The notes under the pieces: model-generated | Seen by the model: the letters and a program-made list of their open reading frames with translations, nothing else | What the model was told of the DNA's origin: nothing | The model's database searches: none | In this document: positions 1-7,357 of the stretch, piece by piece | Layout of the letters: every line of letters starts with the position of its first letter | Position numbering within the stretch: position 1 is the stretch's first letter | Translations under genes and position numbers: made by a program | Assembly: GCA_036803025.1 (NCBI GenBank) | Contig: DAIRVC010000075.1 | Coordinates: forward strand, 1-12,101 | Reading direction: 5' to 3' | Source of the DNA: DAIRVC01 sp036803025 | Lineage (GTDB): Bacteria; Chloroflexota; Anaerolineae; Anaerolineales; E44-bin32 | DNA length: 12,101 nt

Positions 1-1089
1 GGACTGGCCGCCTGCGCCCCCGAATCGCCGGTGGAGATGTACGTTGCGCCGCCGCCCACCTCGACTGTCGTGGCCAGCAGCTTCCCAGATCCGCCGCAGC
101 CGTCGCAGACGTCGGCGCTCCCGACGGCGGAGCCCTCGGCAACCCCGGGCGTTGGCCCGACGCCGACGCTCGATCTCGGCCCGATCCAGCTCCCGGAGGC
201 GTGCGCTGAGCCGCCCCCGGGAGTTGTGTTGCAGGGTCCGTGGGAGCCGTGCAGCGGATTCGCCACCTCGGCGGATGGCCGCTACTTCGGCTTCTACTCC
301 GGACCTGAGAACTGTGGACGGGATATTCACATCATCGATGTGCAGACGGGGGAGACCATCTTCGTCACGCCCCACGGCGGCGGTCACGGGTTCGAGTTCT
401 TGGAGAATGGCAAGATCCTGCTGAGGCGCGGCCACTGCGAGGGGGGCAGCGTGGGCCTGCTGCAACCCGCTACCGGCGAGCTGACGTTCCTGGGAAGCGA
501 GGGGGCCATCCTGTGGAACGGCTCGCGGACTGCCTTGGTCGGGGCTCCCCACGTGTATATGGGGATCGAAAGCGCGGTCTGGGGATACAACGTCCTTGAG
601 GACAACCTGTTCCTCTCCGAGCCCGAAGACTGGCAGCTGGATGATCACCCGATCTGGACGCCCGATGGATCGCACGTCCTGTATCAGCATCGCGACGTAG
701 ACTTCGCGTTGGAGCCGGACGAGTATTCCTTCCTTGGGACCCGCTGGATCATGATCGTGGACGCGGCGAGCGGTGACGTGAATGTCCTCGCCGATCATCC
801 GAGATACGACTATCACTTGTGCGCGGGGCCGGACAGTGAATGCGACTCGTGGTACGGCGATTGGATCCAGGTCCGTCGCCTCCCCTTTCAGGTCCAGGTG
901 GTCCCCTACAATTTCGACTTCTACTACGATCCTCGCGTCAGATGCTTCCTTTACGGTTTGGATTGCGCGCAATTGCCGACGCTCTTCGCACTGAACTGGC
1001 GGACGGGAGAACTGGTGCCCTGGGAGGAGGCGGCCCTGGCGACGCCGAGTCCCACGATCGCTCCCATCCCTTCGACTCCGATCGGATGA
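1..1089 (+). CDS. Lipoprotein with beta-propeller-like (TolB/WD40-type) domain, 5'-truncated
   Basis: The reading frame is open from base 1 and the true start lies upstream of the window. The first residues read G-L-A-A-C, a good lipobox (L-A-A-C, Cys codon at 13-15). The protein is therefore probably a lipid-anchored, extracytoplasmic lipoprotein rather than one starting at the GTG at 31. A Pro/Thr/Ser-rich spacer follows (about residues 6-60). The body then carries repeated propeller-blade signatures: ADGRYFGFYS, a DIHIIDVQTGE strand pair, PDGSHVLYQHRD, and WIMIVDAASGDV. These resemble the PDG...IYVVDxxTG pattern of TolB/WD40-like propellers. At least eight cysteines lie in the body, consistent with disulfides outside the cell. 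The C-terminus is again Thr/Pro-rich. No catalytic motif is visible, so a binding or scaffold role is the most that can be inferred. The lipoprotein call is good; the propeller call is moderate. Confidence 0.75.
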   Translation, partial: GLAACAPESPVEMYVAPPPTSTVVASSFPDPPQPSQTSALPTAEPSATPGVGPTPTLDLGPIQLPEACAEPPPGVVLQGPWEPCSGFATSADGRYFGFYSGPENCGRDIHIIDVQTGETIFVTPHGGGHGFEFLENGKILLRRGHCEGGSVGLLQPATGELTFLGSEGAILWNGSRTALVGAPHVYMGIESAVWGYNVLEDNLFLSEPEDWQLDDHPIWTPDGSHVLYQHRDVDFALEPDEYSFLGTRWIMIVDAASGDVNVLADHPRYDYHLCAGPDSECDSWYGDWIQVRRLPFQVQVVPYNFDFYYDPRVRCFLYGLDCAQLPTLFALNWRTGELVPWEEAALATPSPTIAPIPSTPIG

Positions 1090-1165
1090 TCGGGCGTGGA
1101 ATCCGGCCCGGCGAGCGAACGACCGTCGATCGCCGCGTCACAAGGGCCACAACAGGGGGACGAAC

Positions 1166-1756
1166 ATGTCTGACGAGTCCAAGCCGCAGCCTCTCACACG
1201 CAACCAGGCGCTGTGGATCGCCGTGATCGCGGCGACCCTGACCGGCGGGTTCAACCTGGTCGTCGCCCAGACGACGCAGGACCGCGAGGACCAGCGACTG
1301 TTGAGGCTGGTCGGCTTCACGCAGACGGCCGAGGCGCGCCAGACGCAGGTGGCCCTGGTCGTGGCGCCGATCGACGAGGACCGCACGGCCACGCCGCCGC
1401 CGACGGTGACGACCGTCCCGACGCCGGCGGCCGGACCGCCGCTGCCCGAACAAGCGGTGGTCGATTACTACCAGTATCTGGCGGATGGGCGCAGCGCCCA
1501 GGCCTGGGCGATGTTGACTGACGGGTTCCAGCAGCGAGTCAACGACGACTACACCGCCTACCGCGAGTTCTGGGAGACCGCCGGCCAGGTGCAGGTGCTC
1601 GAAGCCGTGGTCGAGTCGCGCCCGGCAGCCGGTTCGGCCGTGGTGCTGGCGAGCGTATACTGGCCGCTGGACGGGCTGGCCCGTTCGTACCGGCTCACAA
1701 TGCGGCTCGATCCCGTCGACCAGACCTGGCGCATCGACGATGTCGTCGCAGGCTGA
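1166..1756 (+). CDS. Single-pass membrane protein with NTF2-like extracytoplasmic domain
   Basis: A 196-residue protein starts at an ATG with a strong Shine-Dalgarno sequence (AGGGGGA, 1154-1160, spacing 5). A short polar N-terminus precedes one hydrophobic segment (about residues 13-34). A charged, Gln/Arg-rich stretch follows (35-65), then a Thr/Pro linker (about 73-94). The last 100 residues begin with AVVDYYQYLADGRSAQAWAM, contain FQQRVNDDYTAYREFW, and end with a beta-rich part closing in TWRIDDVVAG. That arrangement of helices then a curved sheet ending in W-x-I-D is the usual look of NTF2-like/DUF4878-type domains, which are often small-molecule binding or simply structural. No catalytic residues can be assigned. 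It lies 76 bp downstream of the lipoprotein and 33 bp upstream of the peptidase, so co-transcription with the latter is likely. Confidence 0.75.
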   Translation: MSDESKPQPLTRNQALWIAVIAATLTGGFNLVVAQTTQDREDQRLLRLVGFTQTAEARQTQVALVVAPIDEDRTATPPPTVTTVPTPAAGPPLPEQAVVDYYQYLADGRSAQAWAMLTDGFQQRVNDDYTAYREFWETAGQVQVLEAVVESRPAAGSAVVLASVYWPLDGLARSYRLTMRLDPVDQTWRIDDVVAG

Positions 1757-1789
1757 GGCGCCGGCGCTTTCCGCAGCGGGGGTGTTGAA

Positions 1790-2995
1790 GTGCGCGGCGA
1801 GGACTGGATAGGCAAGGCAGAGGTATACCTTCGGGTGCTCTGTTCCGTCAGGCCTAACCGGCGCACCGGCTCAGCCGGCAACGTCGCTGCCACTCGGTTC
1901 ATGGCGGACACGCTGCAACCGTTCGTCGACGCAATTGAAGCAACCCCGTTCGAGTGCCTCGACTATCAGCGCGGAAAGTACTCTCTGGTCTGCGGGGCCG
2001 AGTCCTTCGAGGTTCTCGTCAGCCCGTACTCACGCGGCTGCGATGTGCGCGCCGAGTTGGTCGCCGTCTCGAGCCTGCCTGAGCTCGAGCAGACCGAGTG
2101 TCAGGGCAAAGTCCTGCTCATGACGGGCGGATTGTGCTCCGAGCAGCTCATGCCGAAGAACTTCGCCTTCTACAACCCCGATCATCACCAGGCGCTGATC
2201 GCGCTCCTCGAGCGGAAGATGCCGGCGGCCATCGTTGCGGCGACAGGGACGAATCCTGAACAGGTTGGGGCTCTCGACCCGTACCCGCTCTTCGTGGACG
2301 GCGACTTCGACATCCCCAGCCTGTACTGCCGGCAGCCGACCGGCGAAGCGCTCGTACGGCGCAGCGGTGAGACCGTGCACCTGATGATCGAAGCCGAGCG
2401 GATCCCCGCCAGGGCGGCCAACGTGGTCGCCCGGCTGAATCCACAGGCTGCGCACAGCCTGGTCGTTACGGCGCACCTCGACGCGTACGAAGACACTCCC
2501 GGCGCGCTGGACAACGCCTCCGGTTGCGTGGTCCTGCTCCTCCTGGCGGAGATGGCGGGCGGGGTGTCTGACAAGGAGGTGCACCTGGCCGCGCTGAATG
2601 GCGAGGACCACTACAGCGCCGCCGGACAACTGCAGTACCTTCGCCGCTACGGCAGCGAGTTCGGGCGGATCCGGCTGGCCGTCAACGTCGACGACGTCGG
2701 ATACAGGCAAGGCGGGACAAGCTTCTCCTTCTACGGCTGCACGGCGGAATTGCAGCAACAGGCACACGCGATCCTGCAGGGCTTCCAGGGGTTTGCCGCG
2801 GGGGATCCCTGGTACAACGGCGATCACATGCTCTTTGTCCAAAGGGGGATACCCTGTATGGCTTTCACGGCCGAGCGGGGGGCGGAGCTGATGAGGACCG
2901 TGACGCACACCGAACGCGATACCCCGGACTTGGTCGATTGCCGCAAACTCGTGGACGTCGCGGGTGCGCTCAACCGTCTCATCCGGGCACTCTGA
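1790..2995 (+). CDS. M28-family zinc metallopeptidase (aminopeptidase-like)
   Basis: 401 residues, starting at a GTG with GGGGG (1778-1782) seven bases upstream. The C-terminal half has the dizinc co-catalytic M28 layout. H229 and D231 lie in TAHLD, the bridging Asp is D241 in GALDNASG, the general base is E272 in NGEDHYSAAG, the next metal ligand is D301 in VNVDDVG, and the last ligand is H373 in THTERDTPD. The stretch GDHMLFVQRGIPCMAF (about 344-359) matches the conserved segment before the final His. Residues about 60-200 form an inserted region in the place where PA-type domains occur. Family members remove N-terminal residues from peptides. There is no signal peptide or membrane segment, so it probably acts in the cytosol, unlike many secreted M28 enzymes. 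Unusually, the residue after the catalytic Glu is Asp273 rather than the common Glu. The family call is firm; the substrate is unknown. Confidence 0.92.
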   Translation: MRGEDWIGKAEVYLRVLCSVRPNRRTGSAGNVAATRFMADTLQPFVDAIEATPFECLDYQRGKYSLVCGAESFEVLVSPYSRGCDVRAELVAVSSLPELEQTECQGKVLLMTGGLCSEQLMPKNFAFYNPDHHQALIALLERKMPAAIVAATGTNPEQVGALDPYPLFVDGDFDIPSLYCRQPTGEALVRRSGETVHLMIEAERIPARAANVVARLNPQAAHSLVVTAHLDAYEDTPGALDNASGCVVLLLLAEMAGGVSDKEVHLAALNGEDHYSAAGQLQYLRRYGSEFGRIRLAVNVDDVGYRQGGTSFSFYGCTAELQQQAHAILQGFQGFAAGDPWYNGDHMLFVQRGIPCMAFTAERGAELMRTVTHTERDTPDLVDCRKLVDVAGALNRLIRAL

Positions 2996-3515
2996 GTGGC
3001 TGCGAGAGGAGGCCCGGACCACGACCGGTGCCGCGGTGTCGCTCTCCTGGTTCTCGGGGCAGCGCCCCTCCGGCCTGTCCACGCCATGGTCCATCCGCAC
3101 CCCGGGGTGTGCGCTCATATCTACGGGATGCGCCGTTATCCCGCCCTCGGCGCCCTACGAGCGGCTCATTCGGACTAGGTGGCAGGGCTTGGACGTCGCA
3201 TTCTCTCATTCGCCACGCTCCTGTCTTCGGCGTGCGGGCTGCTAGCGGCCTGCCGGGCTACCTGTCCCCGTTCGGCCTCCACCTGCGGCACCGACGTGAG
3301 CTTTCGCGACGTCCGCCGGACCGAGATCGGCTCCTTCGGCCACACGGTGGAGGCCGGCGCCTGCCTGGGAAGGATCGGCGCCTTGCGCGGGGCGTGCCGG
3401 GAGCAGGGGGCTCAGGCCACTGGCCCGAAGCTCATGGGGCGCAGCTTGTGGGAACCGGGTAGAATCGTTGCAGGCGTCGCCGCCCTGGTTGGGCGGTGAG
3501 CCGAGACCACCACCC
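2996..3515 (+). other. 520-bp region without a convincing gene
   Basis: This gap separates the peptidase from the S8 protease gene. A small hairpin (GGGGC-AGC-GCCCC, 3056-3068) lies about 60 bp after the peptidase stop but has no T-run, so it is only a weak terminator candidate. One frame, GTG 3179 to TGA 3499 (106 codons), begins with a hydrophobic segment ending in LLAAC, like a lipoprotein signal. It has no ribosome binding site, and the rest of the translation resembles nothing I know. A -10-like TAGAAT sits at 3460-3465 with no matching -35. The region may hold the leader and promoter of the protease gene or a decayed gene. Confidence 0.5.
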
Positions 3516-5645
3516 ATGCCTCGCCTGCAGCGCTTCCTGTTCCTTCTTCTCGCGCTCCTGCTCACCGCCGCCTGGGCGGCGCCGGGCGAGGCGCGTCCGG
3601 CCGCCGACCGGCGCGCAGCCTACGCCGCGCTTCTGCCGCGGCTTCAGGAATCCGGCAGCCTGCGCCTGATCGTCCGCCTCAATACGGGCTTCGCGCCTGA
3701 AGGGCGCCTCTCCGCCCTCGCGGCGCGGCTGCAGCGAGAGGCGATTGACCGCGCCCTGGAGGCGTTGACAGCCCGGCTCGAGCGCACCAACAATCGCGTC
3801 CTGCGCCGCTTCGAGCACGTGCCCCTGGCCGTGGTCGTCGTCGACGCCGCCGGGCTGGAAGACCTGTTGCGCAATCCGGAGGTCGTCAGCTTCCAGGAGG
3901 ACGGACTCTCCGGGCCGTCCCTGCAGACGACCATCCCGCTCATCGGGGCCGATGATGTGTGGGCCGATGGCTACACCGGCGCAGGCCAGACGATCGCCAT
4001 CCTGGATACCGGCGTCGACGGGACACACACCTTCCTGACAGGCAAGGTCGTCGGCCAGGCGTGCTTCTCCACGACGGACGCCGGTTACGGCGCCACCACG
4101 CTCTGCCCGAATGGGCAGGAGCAGCAGATCGGGGCCGGCGCCGGGGTGAGCTGCAGCGGGATCGAAGGCTGCGACCACGGCACGCATGTGGCCGGCATCG
4201 CCGCCGGGTCGGGCGCCACGGTCTTCGGCGTGGCGCGCGGCGCCAGCCTGCTGGCCGTCCAGGTCTTCACCCGCTTCGATGGCGGCACCTGCACCTCGCT
4301 CGGCTACAGCAGCCCGTGCGTCCTGACCTTCGATTCCGACCAGATCGCGGCGCTTGACTGGGTCTACAGCCAGCGCGGCACCTACTCGATCGCCGCGGTG
4401 AACATGAGCCTCGGGGGAGACGAGTTCACCGCACCGTGCGATTCCGATTTCCGCAAATGGAGCATCGACAATCTCCGTTCGGCGGGTATCGCCACCGTGA
4501 TCGCCGCGGGGAACGGATACCGGACCAATGCACTGGCCGCGCCGGCGTGCATCTCCTCGGCTGTCAGCGTCGGCTCGGCCACCGATTCCAACTTGATCTC
4601 CTCGTTCTCGAACGTGGCTTCGTTCCTCACGCTGCTGGCGCCCGGATCTTCCGTGTACTCGTCCGTTCCTGGAGGCGGCTTCGAATACTGGAACGGGACT
4701 TCGATGGCCGCCCCGCATGTCGCCGGTGCCTTCGCCCTGCTGCGCTCGCGCGCGCCCGGTGCCAGCGTGGATCAGCTTGTCGGCGCCCTCGCCTCCAGCG
4801 GGGTCATGATCAGCGACACGCGTGCCGGTGGGACGGTGACCAAACCCCGCATCCAGCTCGACGCGGCCCTGGCAGCGCTGGAGGCAATGCTGACACCGAC
4901 GAATACCCCCACAGCGACGGCCACGCGGACTTCGACGGCCACGCGGACGTCGACCGCCACGCCGACGCCCACACGCACGCCCACGACCACCTTGACGGCT
5001 ACGGCCACACCGACCGCGACAGCGACCCCGACGATCACGCCTACGGCGACGCCGACGCCGATCTTCGAGGATGTCCCCGCCTCGCACTGGGCGCACGACT
5101 ACATCGAGGCGCTCTACAATGCCGGCTATGTCGTCGGTTGCCAGTCGACGCCGGTGCGCCTGTACTGCCCGGAGCGAATCCTCAGCCGGGCCGAGTCGGC
5201 CGTCTTCGTCGAACGTGGGCAGCACGGCGCCTCGGCCGATCCTCCCTATCCGGCGCCGCCCGCGCCGAGCTTCGCCGACGTGCCACTCTCGCACTGGGGA
5301 TTCGGCTGGATCGAGAGCCTGTGGGCGGATGAGTTCACCGCCGGCTGCGCCACAGACCCACTCGCCTATTGCCCCGACCGGCAGCACACGCGCGCCGAGG
5401 GCAGCGTCTTCTTCTTGCGCATCAAGAACGGAGCCGCCTACGAGCCCCCTGCGGCCAGCGGAATCTTCGCCGACGTGCTGCCCACGGCGTGGTACTTCAA
5501 TTGGGCGGAGGCGGCCTACAACGAAGGCATCCTGCCCGAGTGCCAGGCCGCCCCGCTGTCGTTCTGTCCGGATGCTCCGCTCGACCGCGCCTGGGCCGCC
5601 TACATGATGGTCCGGGCTAAGAACATCCCCGTCCCAGCCCCATGA
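3516..5645 (+). CDS. Secreted subtilisin-like serine protease (S8) with Thr/Pro linker and C-terminal SLH triplet
   Basis: I chose the ATG at 3516 (709 residues) because a classic signal peptide follows at once: MPRLQR, a Leu-rich core, then AWAAPGEA. An in-frame TTG at 3468 would add 16 Pro-rich residues before it. Domain order (ATG numbering): signal peptide 1-25; I9-like propeptide about 45-132; S8 domain about 140-455; Thr/Pro linker 461-515; three SLH-type repeats about 517-570, 584-640 and 650-705. The catalytic triad is intact: D164 (AILDTGVDG), H221 (DHGTHVAGIAAG) and S396 (NGTSMAAPHVAG), with oxyanion Asn333 (VIAAGNG). The enzyme should be secreted, mature by removing its propeptide, and stay attached to the envelope through the SLH module, degrading external protein. 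The linker is a likely O-glycosylation zone (family knowledge, not shown). Each SLH repeat carries a Cys pair (542/551, 611/619, 676/684). It is preceded by the 520-bp gap, so it is probably transcribed alone. Confidence 0.93.
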   Translation: MPRLQRFLFLLLALLLTAAWAAPGEARPAADRRAAYAALLPRLQESGSLRLIVRLNTGFAPEGRLSALAARLQREAIDRALEALTARLERTNNRVLRRFEHVPLAVVVVDAAGLEDLLRNPEVVSFQEDGLSGPSLQTTIPLIGADDVWADGYTGAGQTIAILDTGVDGTHTFLTGKVVGQACFSTTDAGYGATTLCPNGQEQQIGAGAGVSCSGIEGCDHGTHVAGIAAGSGATVFGVARGASLLAVQVFTRFDGGTCTSLGYSSPCVLTFDSDQIAALDWVYSQRGTYSIAAVNMSLGGDEFTAPCDSDFRKWSIDNLRSAGIATVIAAGNGYRTNALAAPACISSAVSVGSATDSNLISSFSNVASFLTLLAPGSSVYSSVPGGGFEYWNGTSMAAPHVAGAFALLRSRAPGASVDQLVGALASSGVMISDTRAGGTVTKPRIQLDAALAALEAMLTPTNTPTATATRTSTATRTSTATPTPTRTPTTTLTATATPTATATPTITPTATPTPIFEDVPASHWAHDYIEALYNAGYVVGCQSTPVRLYCPERILSRAESAVFVERGQHGASADPPYPAPPAPSFADVPLSHWGFGWIESLWADEFTAGCATDPLAYCPDRQHTRAEGSVFFLRIKNGAAYEPPAASGIFADVLPTAWYFNWAEAAYNEGILPECQAAPLSFCPDAPLDRAWAAYMMVRAKNIPVPAP
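4896..5060 (+). repeat. Low-complexity Thr/Pro-coding linker of the S8 protease
   Basis: Degenerate in-frame repeats of ACG/ACC and CCG/GCG codons encode alternating Thr with Pro, Ala, Arg or Ser over 55 residues. It joins the protease domain to the SLH triplet. Such tracts are flexible stalks and common O-glycosylation targets. The repetitive DNA could expand or contract. Confidence 0.85.
5064..5642 (+). repeat. SLH-triplet module, copy A (within the S8 protease gene)
   Basis: This stretch encodes three SLH-type repeats of about 55 residues. They open with FEDVPASHWAHDYIEALYNAG, FADVPLSHWGFGWIESLWADE and FADVLPTAWYFNWAEAAYN. It is closely related to the inverted copies at 9379-9951 and 11440-12012. 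A 32-nt run at 5184-5215 recurs exactly, as its reverse complement, at 11861-11892. By eye, DNA identity to the distal copy over the first repeat is about 90 percent. Confidence 0.9.
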
Positions 5646-5705
5646 GCGCTGCGAACACCTGTTCGCCTGGCCGGGTCCGGTCAGCCCGGGCCGGCCGAAC
5701 TGTGG

Positions 5706-5750
5706 TATGCTCCCCCGACGTTGTCGGCCGGGGGGCCGACCCAGGAGAGG
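5706..5750 (+). promoter_or_regulatory. Candidate promoter -10, leader hairpin and Shine-Dalgarno ahead of the three-gene unit
   Basis: An extended -10-like element (TGG followed by TATGCT, 5706-5711) lies 44 bp before the next start codon; I see no good -35. The leader then contains a perfect inverted repeat, GTCGGCC at 5723-5729 and GGCCGAC at 5734-5740, with a GGGG loop. It ends 2 bases before a strong Shine-Dalgarno sequence, AGGAGAGG, at 5743-5750. The hairpin is well placed to influence ribosome access or to end transcription from upstream, but it has no T-run. The structure is seen in the sequence; the function is inferred. Confidence 0.4.
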
Positions 5751-5754
5751 TGTG

Positions 5755-6108
5755 ATGCGCCCAACCGAGGCATATCCGACCCCACCAAGCTTGCGGCGCC
5801 CGGCGCCGCCGGCCCCCAGCCGTCTGCCAACACTGTTGCTCGGGATGTTCCTGGGCGCCCTGATCACCCTGCTCGTCGGCGGCCTGGTGTTCGGACTCGG
5901 CTTTCTCCCGATCATCGAGATCCAAGACTGCGCATCGGTCTGTCCGCCCACACCCGGGTTCTACCCCCAGTGCCCCACCTGCCCGCCCGGATTGGACACC
6001 CTTCTGACCACGCCAGAGACTCCGACCGCGACCCAGGACATTTCGGCCACGGCTACGGCGGCCTGCTCGACCTTCGAGGGTCTCTTCCCCGGGACCCCTT
6101 GCCCGTAG
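5755..6108 (+). CDS. Small cysteine-rich single-pass membrane protein, unknown function
   Basis: 117 residues from an ATG with a very good Shine-Dalgarno sequence (AGGAGAGG, spacing 4). A Pro-rich N-terminus with several Arg (1-24) precedes one strong hydrophobic segment (about 25-54). A short outside domain follows with six cysteines at 59, 63, 73, 76, 104 and 116. Pro/Cys-rich turns (CPPTPGFYPQCPTCPP) and a Thr/Ala/Pro stretch (about 85-103) lie between them. The charge pattern suggests the N-terminus is inside and the Cys-rich tail outside, where the cysteines could form disulfides. I do not recognise the family. It is the first gene of a tight unit: the glycosyltransferase starts 19 bp after its stop. 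It might be an accessory or anchoring subunit for those enzymes (inference). The gene is probably real, given the signal quality and membrane segment. Confidence 0.7.
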   Translation: MRPTEAYPTPPSLRRPAPPAPSRLPTLLLGMFLGALITLLVGGLVFGLGFLPIIEIQDCASVCPPTPGFYPQCPTCPPGLDTLLTTPETPTATQDISATATAACSTFEGLFPGTPCP

Positions 6109-6127
6109 GGCGGGTGTGAGGCCGGCG

Positions 6128-7357
6128 ATGGTGCTTGGAAGTTCGAGGGAAGTGGGCGAACCGCCGGCCTGGTCCGTCGACCAGGAGACCGCGGCTTTCC
6201 CTGTCGGGCCGGCACTCACGCTGGCTCGTCCGATCACAGCGCGAGTCGCCAATCCGCCACAACCGCCGCTCATCGTGCTGATCCTGGCCCGCAATGAGTC
6301 GACCGTGCTGGGCGAGACGCTCCGGCACCTTGCGGGCTGCCTCGGGCCGGAAGACCGCCTGCATGTCGTTGCCGATCAGTGCAGCGACGGGACCGTCGAG
6401 TTGGCGCGACGTTCCGGGGCCGAAGTCCACGTGCGCGCGGCGGGCGAAGGCCGGCCGGGGAAGGGCGGGGCGCTGCGCTGGTGGGTCGACCGCATGCGCG
6501 GCGGCGCGGCCGGCCGGGCGCCGGTAGTCGTCCTCGACGCCGATAGCCTCCCCTCGCCGGGATTGCTGGATGGGTTGCGCCAGGCGATGGCGAGCGGCGC
6601 CTCGGCTGCTCAGGCGGAGATCCGGCCGGTGGTGCTGGTGCCCTCCGGGGTGGGTCTCCTGGCGGCGTACTCCGAGATCACCGAGCAGCGGGTGTTCGAT
6701 GACTGGCGGGCGCGGCTGGGTTGGCCCGTGAGGCTGCGCGGCACCGGCATGGCCATCCGGCGGGATGTGCTGGAGCGCGCCGCGAGCCGGCTGTCGACTC
6801 GTGCCGAGGATATCGAGTTGACCGTCCTGATCGCCAGCTCAGGCGAGTCGATTTGCCCCGTCAGGAGCGCGGGCGTCTATGACCCCAAGCCTGCCGACGC
6901 ACCCGGTGCGTCCCGCCAGCGGGCACGCTGGCTGCAGGGCCAGGCCGGCGTGCTTCGCCGGCACCCGCGGGAGGTGCTGCGGCTTATCCTGCGCGGACCG
7001 GCGGGATGGTCGCTGCTCGAGTCGCTGTTCCTGCGGCCCAAGACCTTCATCCTTCCGCTCAAGGCCGTCAGTGCTGCCGCCTCCTGGACCGCAGCCGTTC
7101 ACAGCGGGAACGGGATCCTGGGGGGGATAGCATTTGCAGCGTCGCTGTGGCTGGCCGTGGATGGGATCGGCCTGGTGGCCGGGCTGCGCCTGATGCCTGA
7201 TGCGGGAACAGCCCGGCGGACGCTTCTCGCCTCGCCGCTCTACCTGACCATGTGGCTTCGCAGCGTGCTGCTCTCGGCCGTCTCGCGCGATCCCTGGCTG
7301 CGCTCACGCCTCCCCCTTTCCCGCGCCTCCGCTTCCCGGGGCGGGGATGAGCTCTAG
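6128..7357 (+). CDS. Family-2 glycosyltransferase, processive-type motifs, membrane-associated
   Basis: I place the start at ATG 6128 (409 residues), with GAGG at 6118-6121 and spacing 6; a GTG at 6116 is in frame and possible. The GT-A domain begins at LIVLILARNES (about 48-58). Further GT2 landmarks follow (ATG numbering): VVADQCSDGT (nucleotide-binding Asp, about 81-89), PGKGGAL (about 111-117), DAD 137-139 (metal and UDP ligands), GTGMAIRR (about 205-212), ED 227-228 (catalytic base) and QRARW 264-268. D, DxD, ED and Q-x-x-R-W together are the signature of the cellulose/hyaluronan/poly-N-acetylglucosamine synthase branch. Hydrophobic segments in the last 110 residues (about 300-320, 328-355 and 365-385) should hold it at the membrane. 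It probably transfers sugars from a nucleotide donor to a surface glycan or lipid-linked acceptor. Its 3' end overlaps the next gene by 11 bases, implying coupled translation. Confidence 0.88.
   Translation: MVLGSSREVGEPPAWSVDQETAAFPVGPALTLARPITARVANPPQPPLIVLILARNESTVLGETLRHLAGCLGPEDRLHVVADQCSDGTVELARRSGAEVHVRAAGEGRPGKGGALRWWVDRMRGGAAGRAPVVVLDADSLPSPGLLDGLRQAMASGASAAQAEIRPVVLVPSGVGLLAAYSEITEQRVFDDWRARLGWPVRLRGTGMAIRRDVLERAASRLSTRAEDIELTVLIASSGESICPVRSAGVYDPKPADAPGASRQRARWLQGQAGVLRRHPREVLRLILRGPAGWSLLESLFLRPKTFILPLKAVSAAASWTAAVHSGNGILGGIAFAASLWLAVDGIGLVAGLRLMPDAGTARRTLLASPLYLTMWLRSVLLSAVSRDPWLRSRLPLSRASASRGGDEL

Noticed and set aside
1078..1093. Inverted repeat CCGATC/GATCGG across the stop codon of the lipoprotein gene
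   Set aside because: The 6-bp stem has no T-run and overlaps coding sequence. It is too weak to call a terminator.
2030..3118. Minus-strand open frame (362 codons) opposite the M28 peptidase
   Set aside because: It has no family signature, while the plus strand shows all the metal ligands. It is a high-G+C shadow frame.
3460..3465. TAGAAT as a -10 element for the S8 protease
   Set aside because: No -35-like sequence is found at a suitable distance, and single hexamer matches are expected by chance.
3468..3515. TTG start at 3468 for the S8 protease
   Set aside because: It would place 16 Pro-rich residues before a perfect signal peptide that begins at the ATG at 3516.
4896..5060. Repetitive DNA considered as a CRISPR or minisatellite array
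   Set aside because: The repeats are short, degenerate and in frame, and encode a Thr/Pro stalk. There are no uniform repeats with unique spacers.
3432..5951. Very long open frame on the minus strand (839 codons) opposite the S8 protease gene
   Set aside because: Its translation is Arg/Gly-rich with no recognisable domain, and it lies antisense to a gene with intact catalytic motifs. High G+C removes stop codons from the opposite strand, so it is a shadow.
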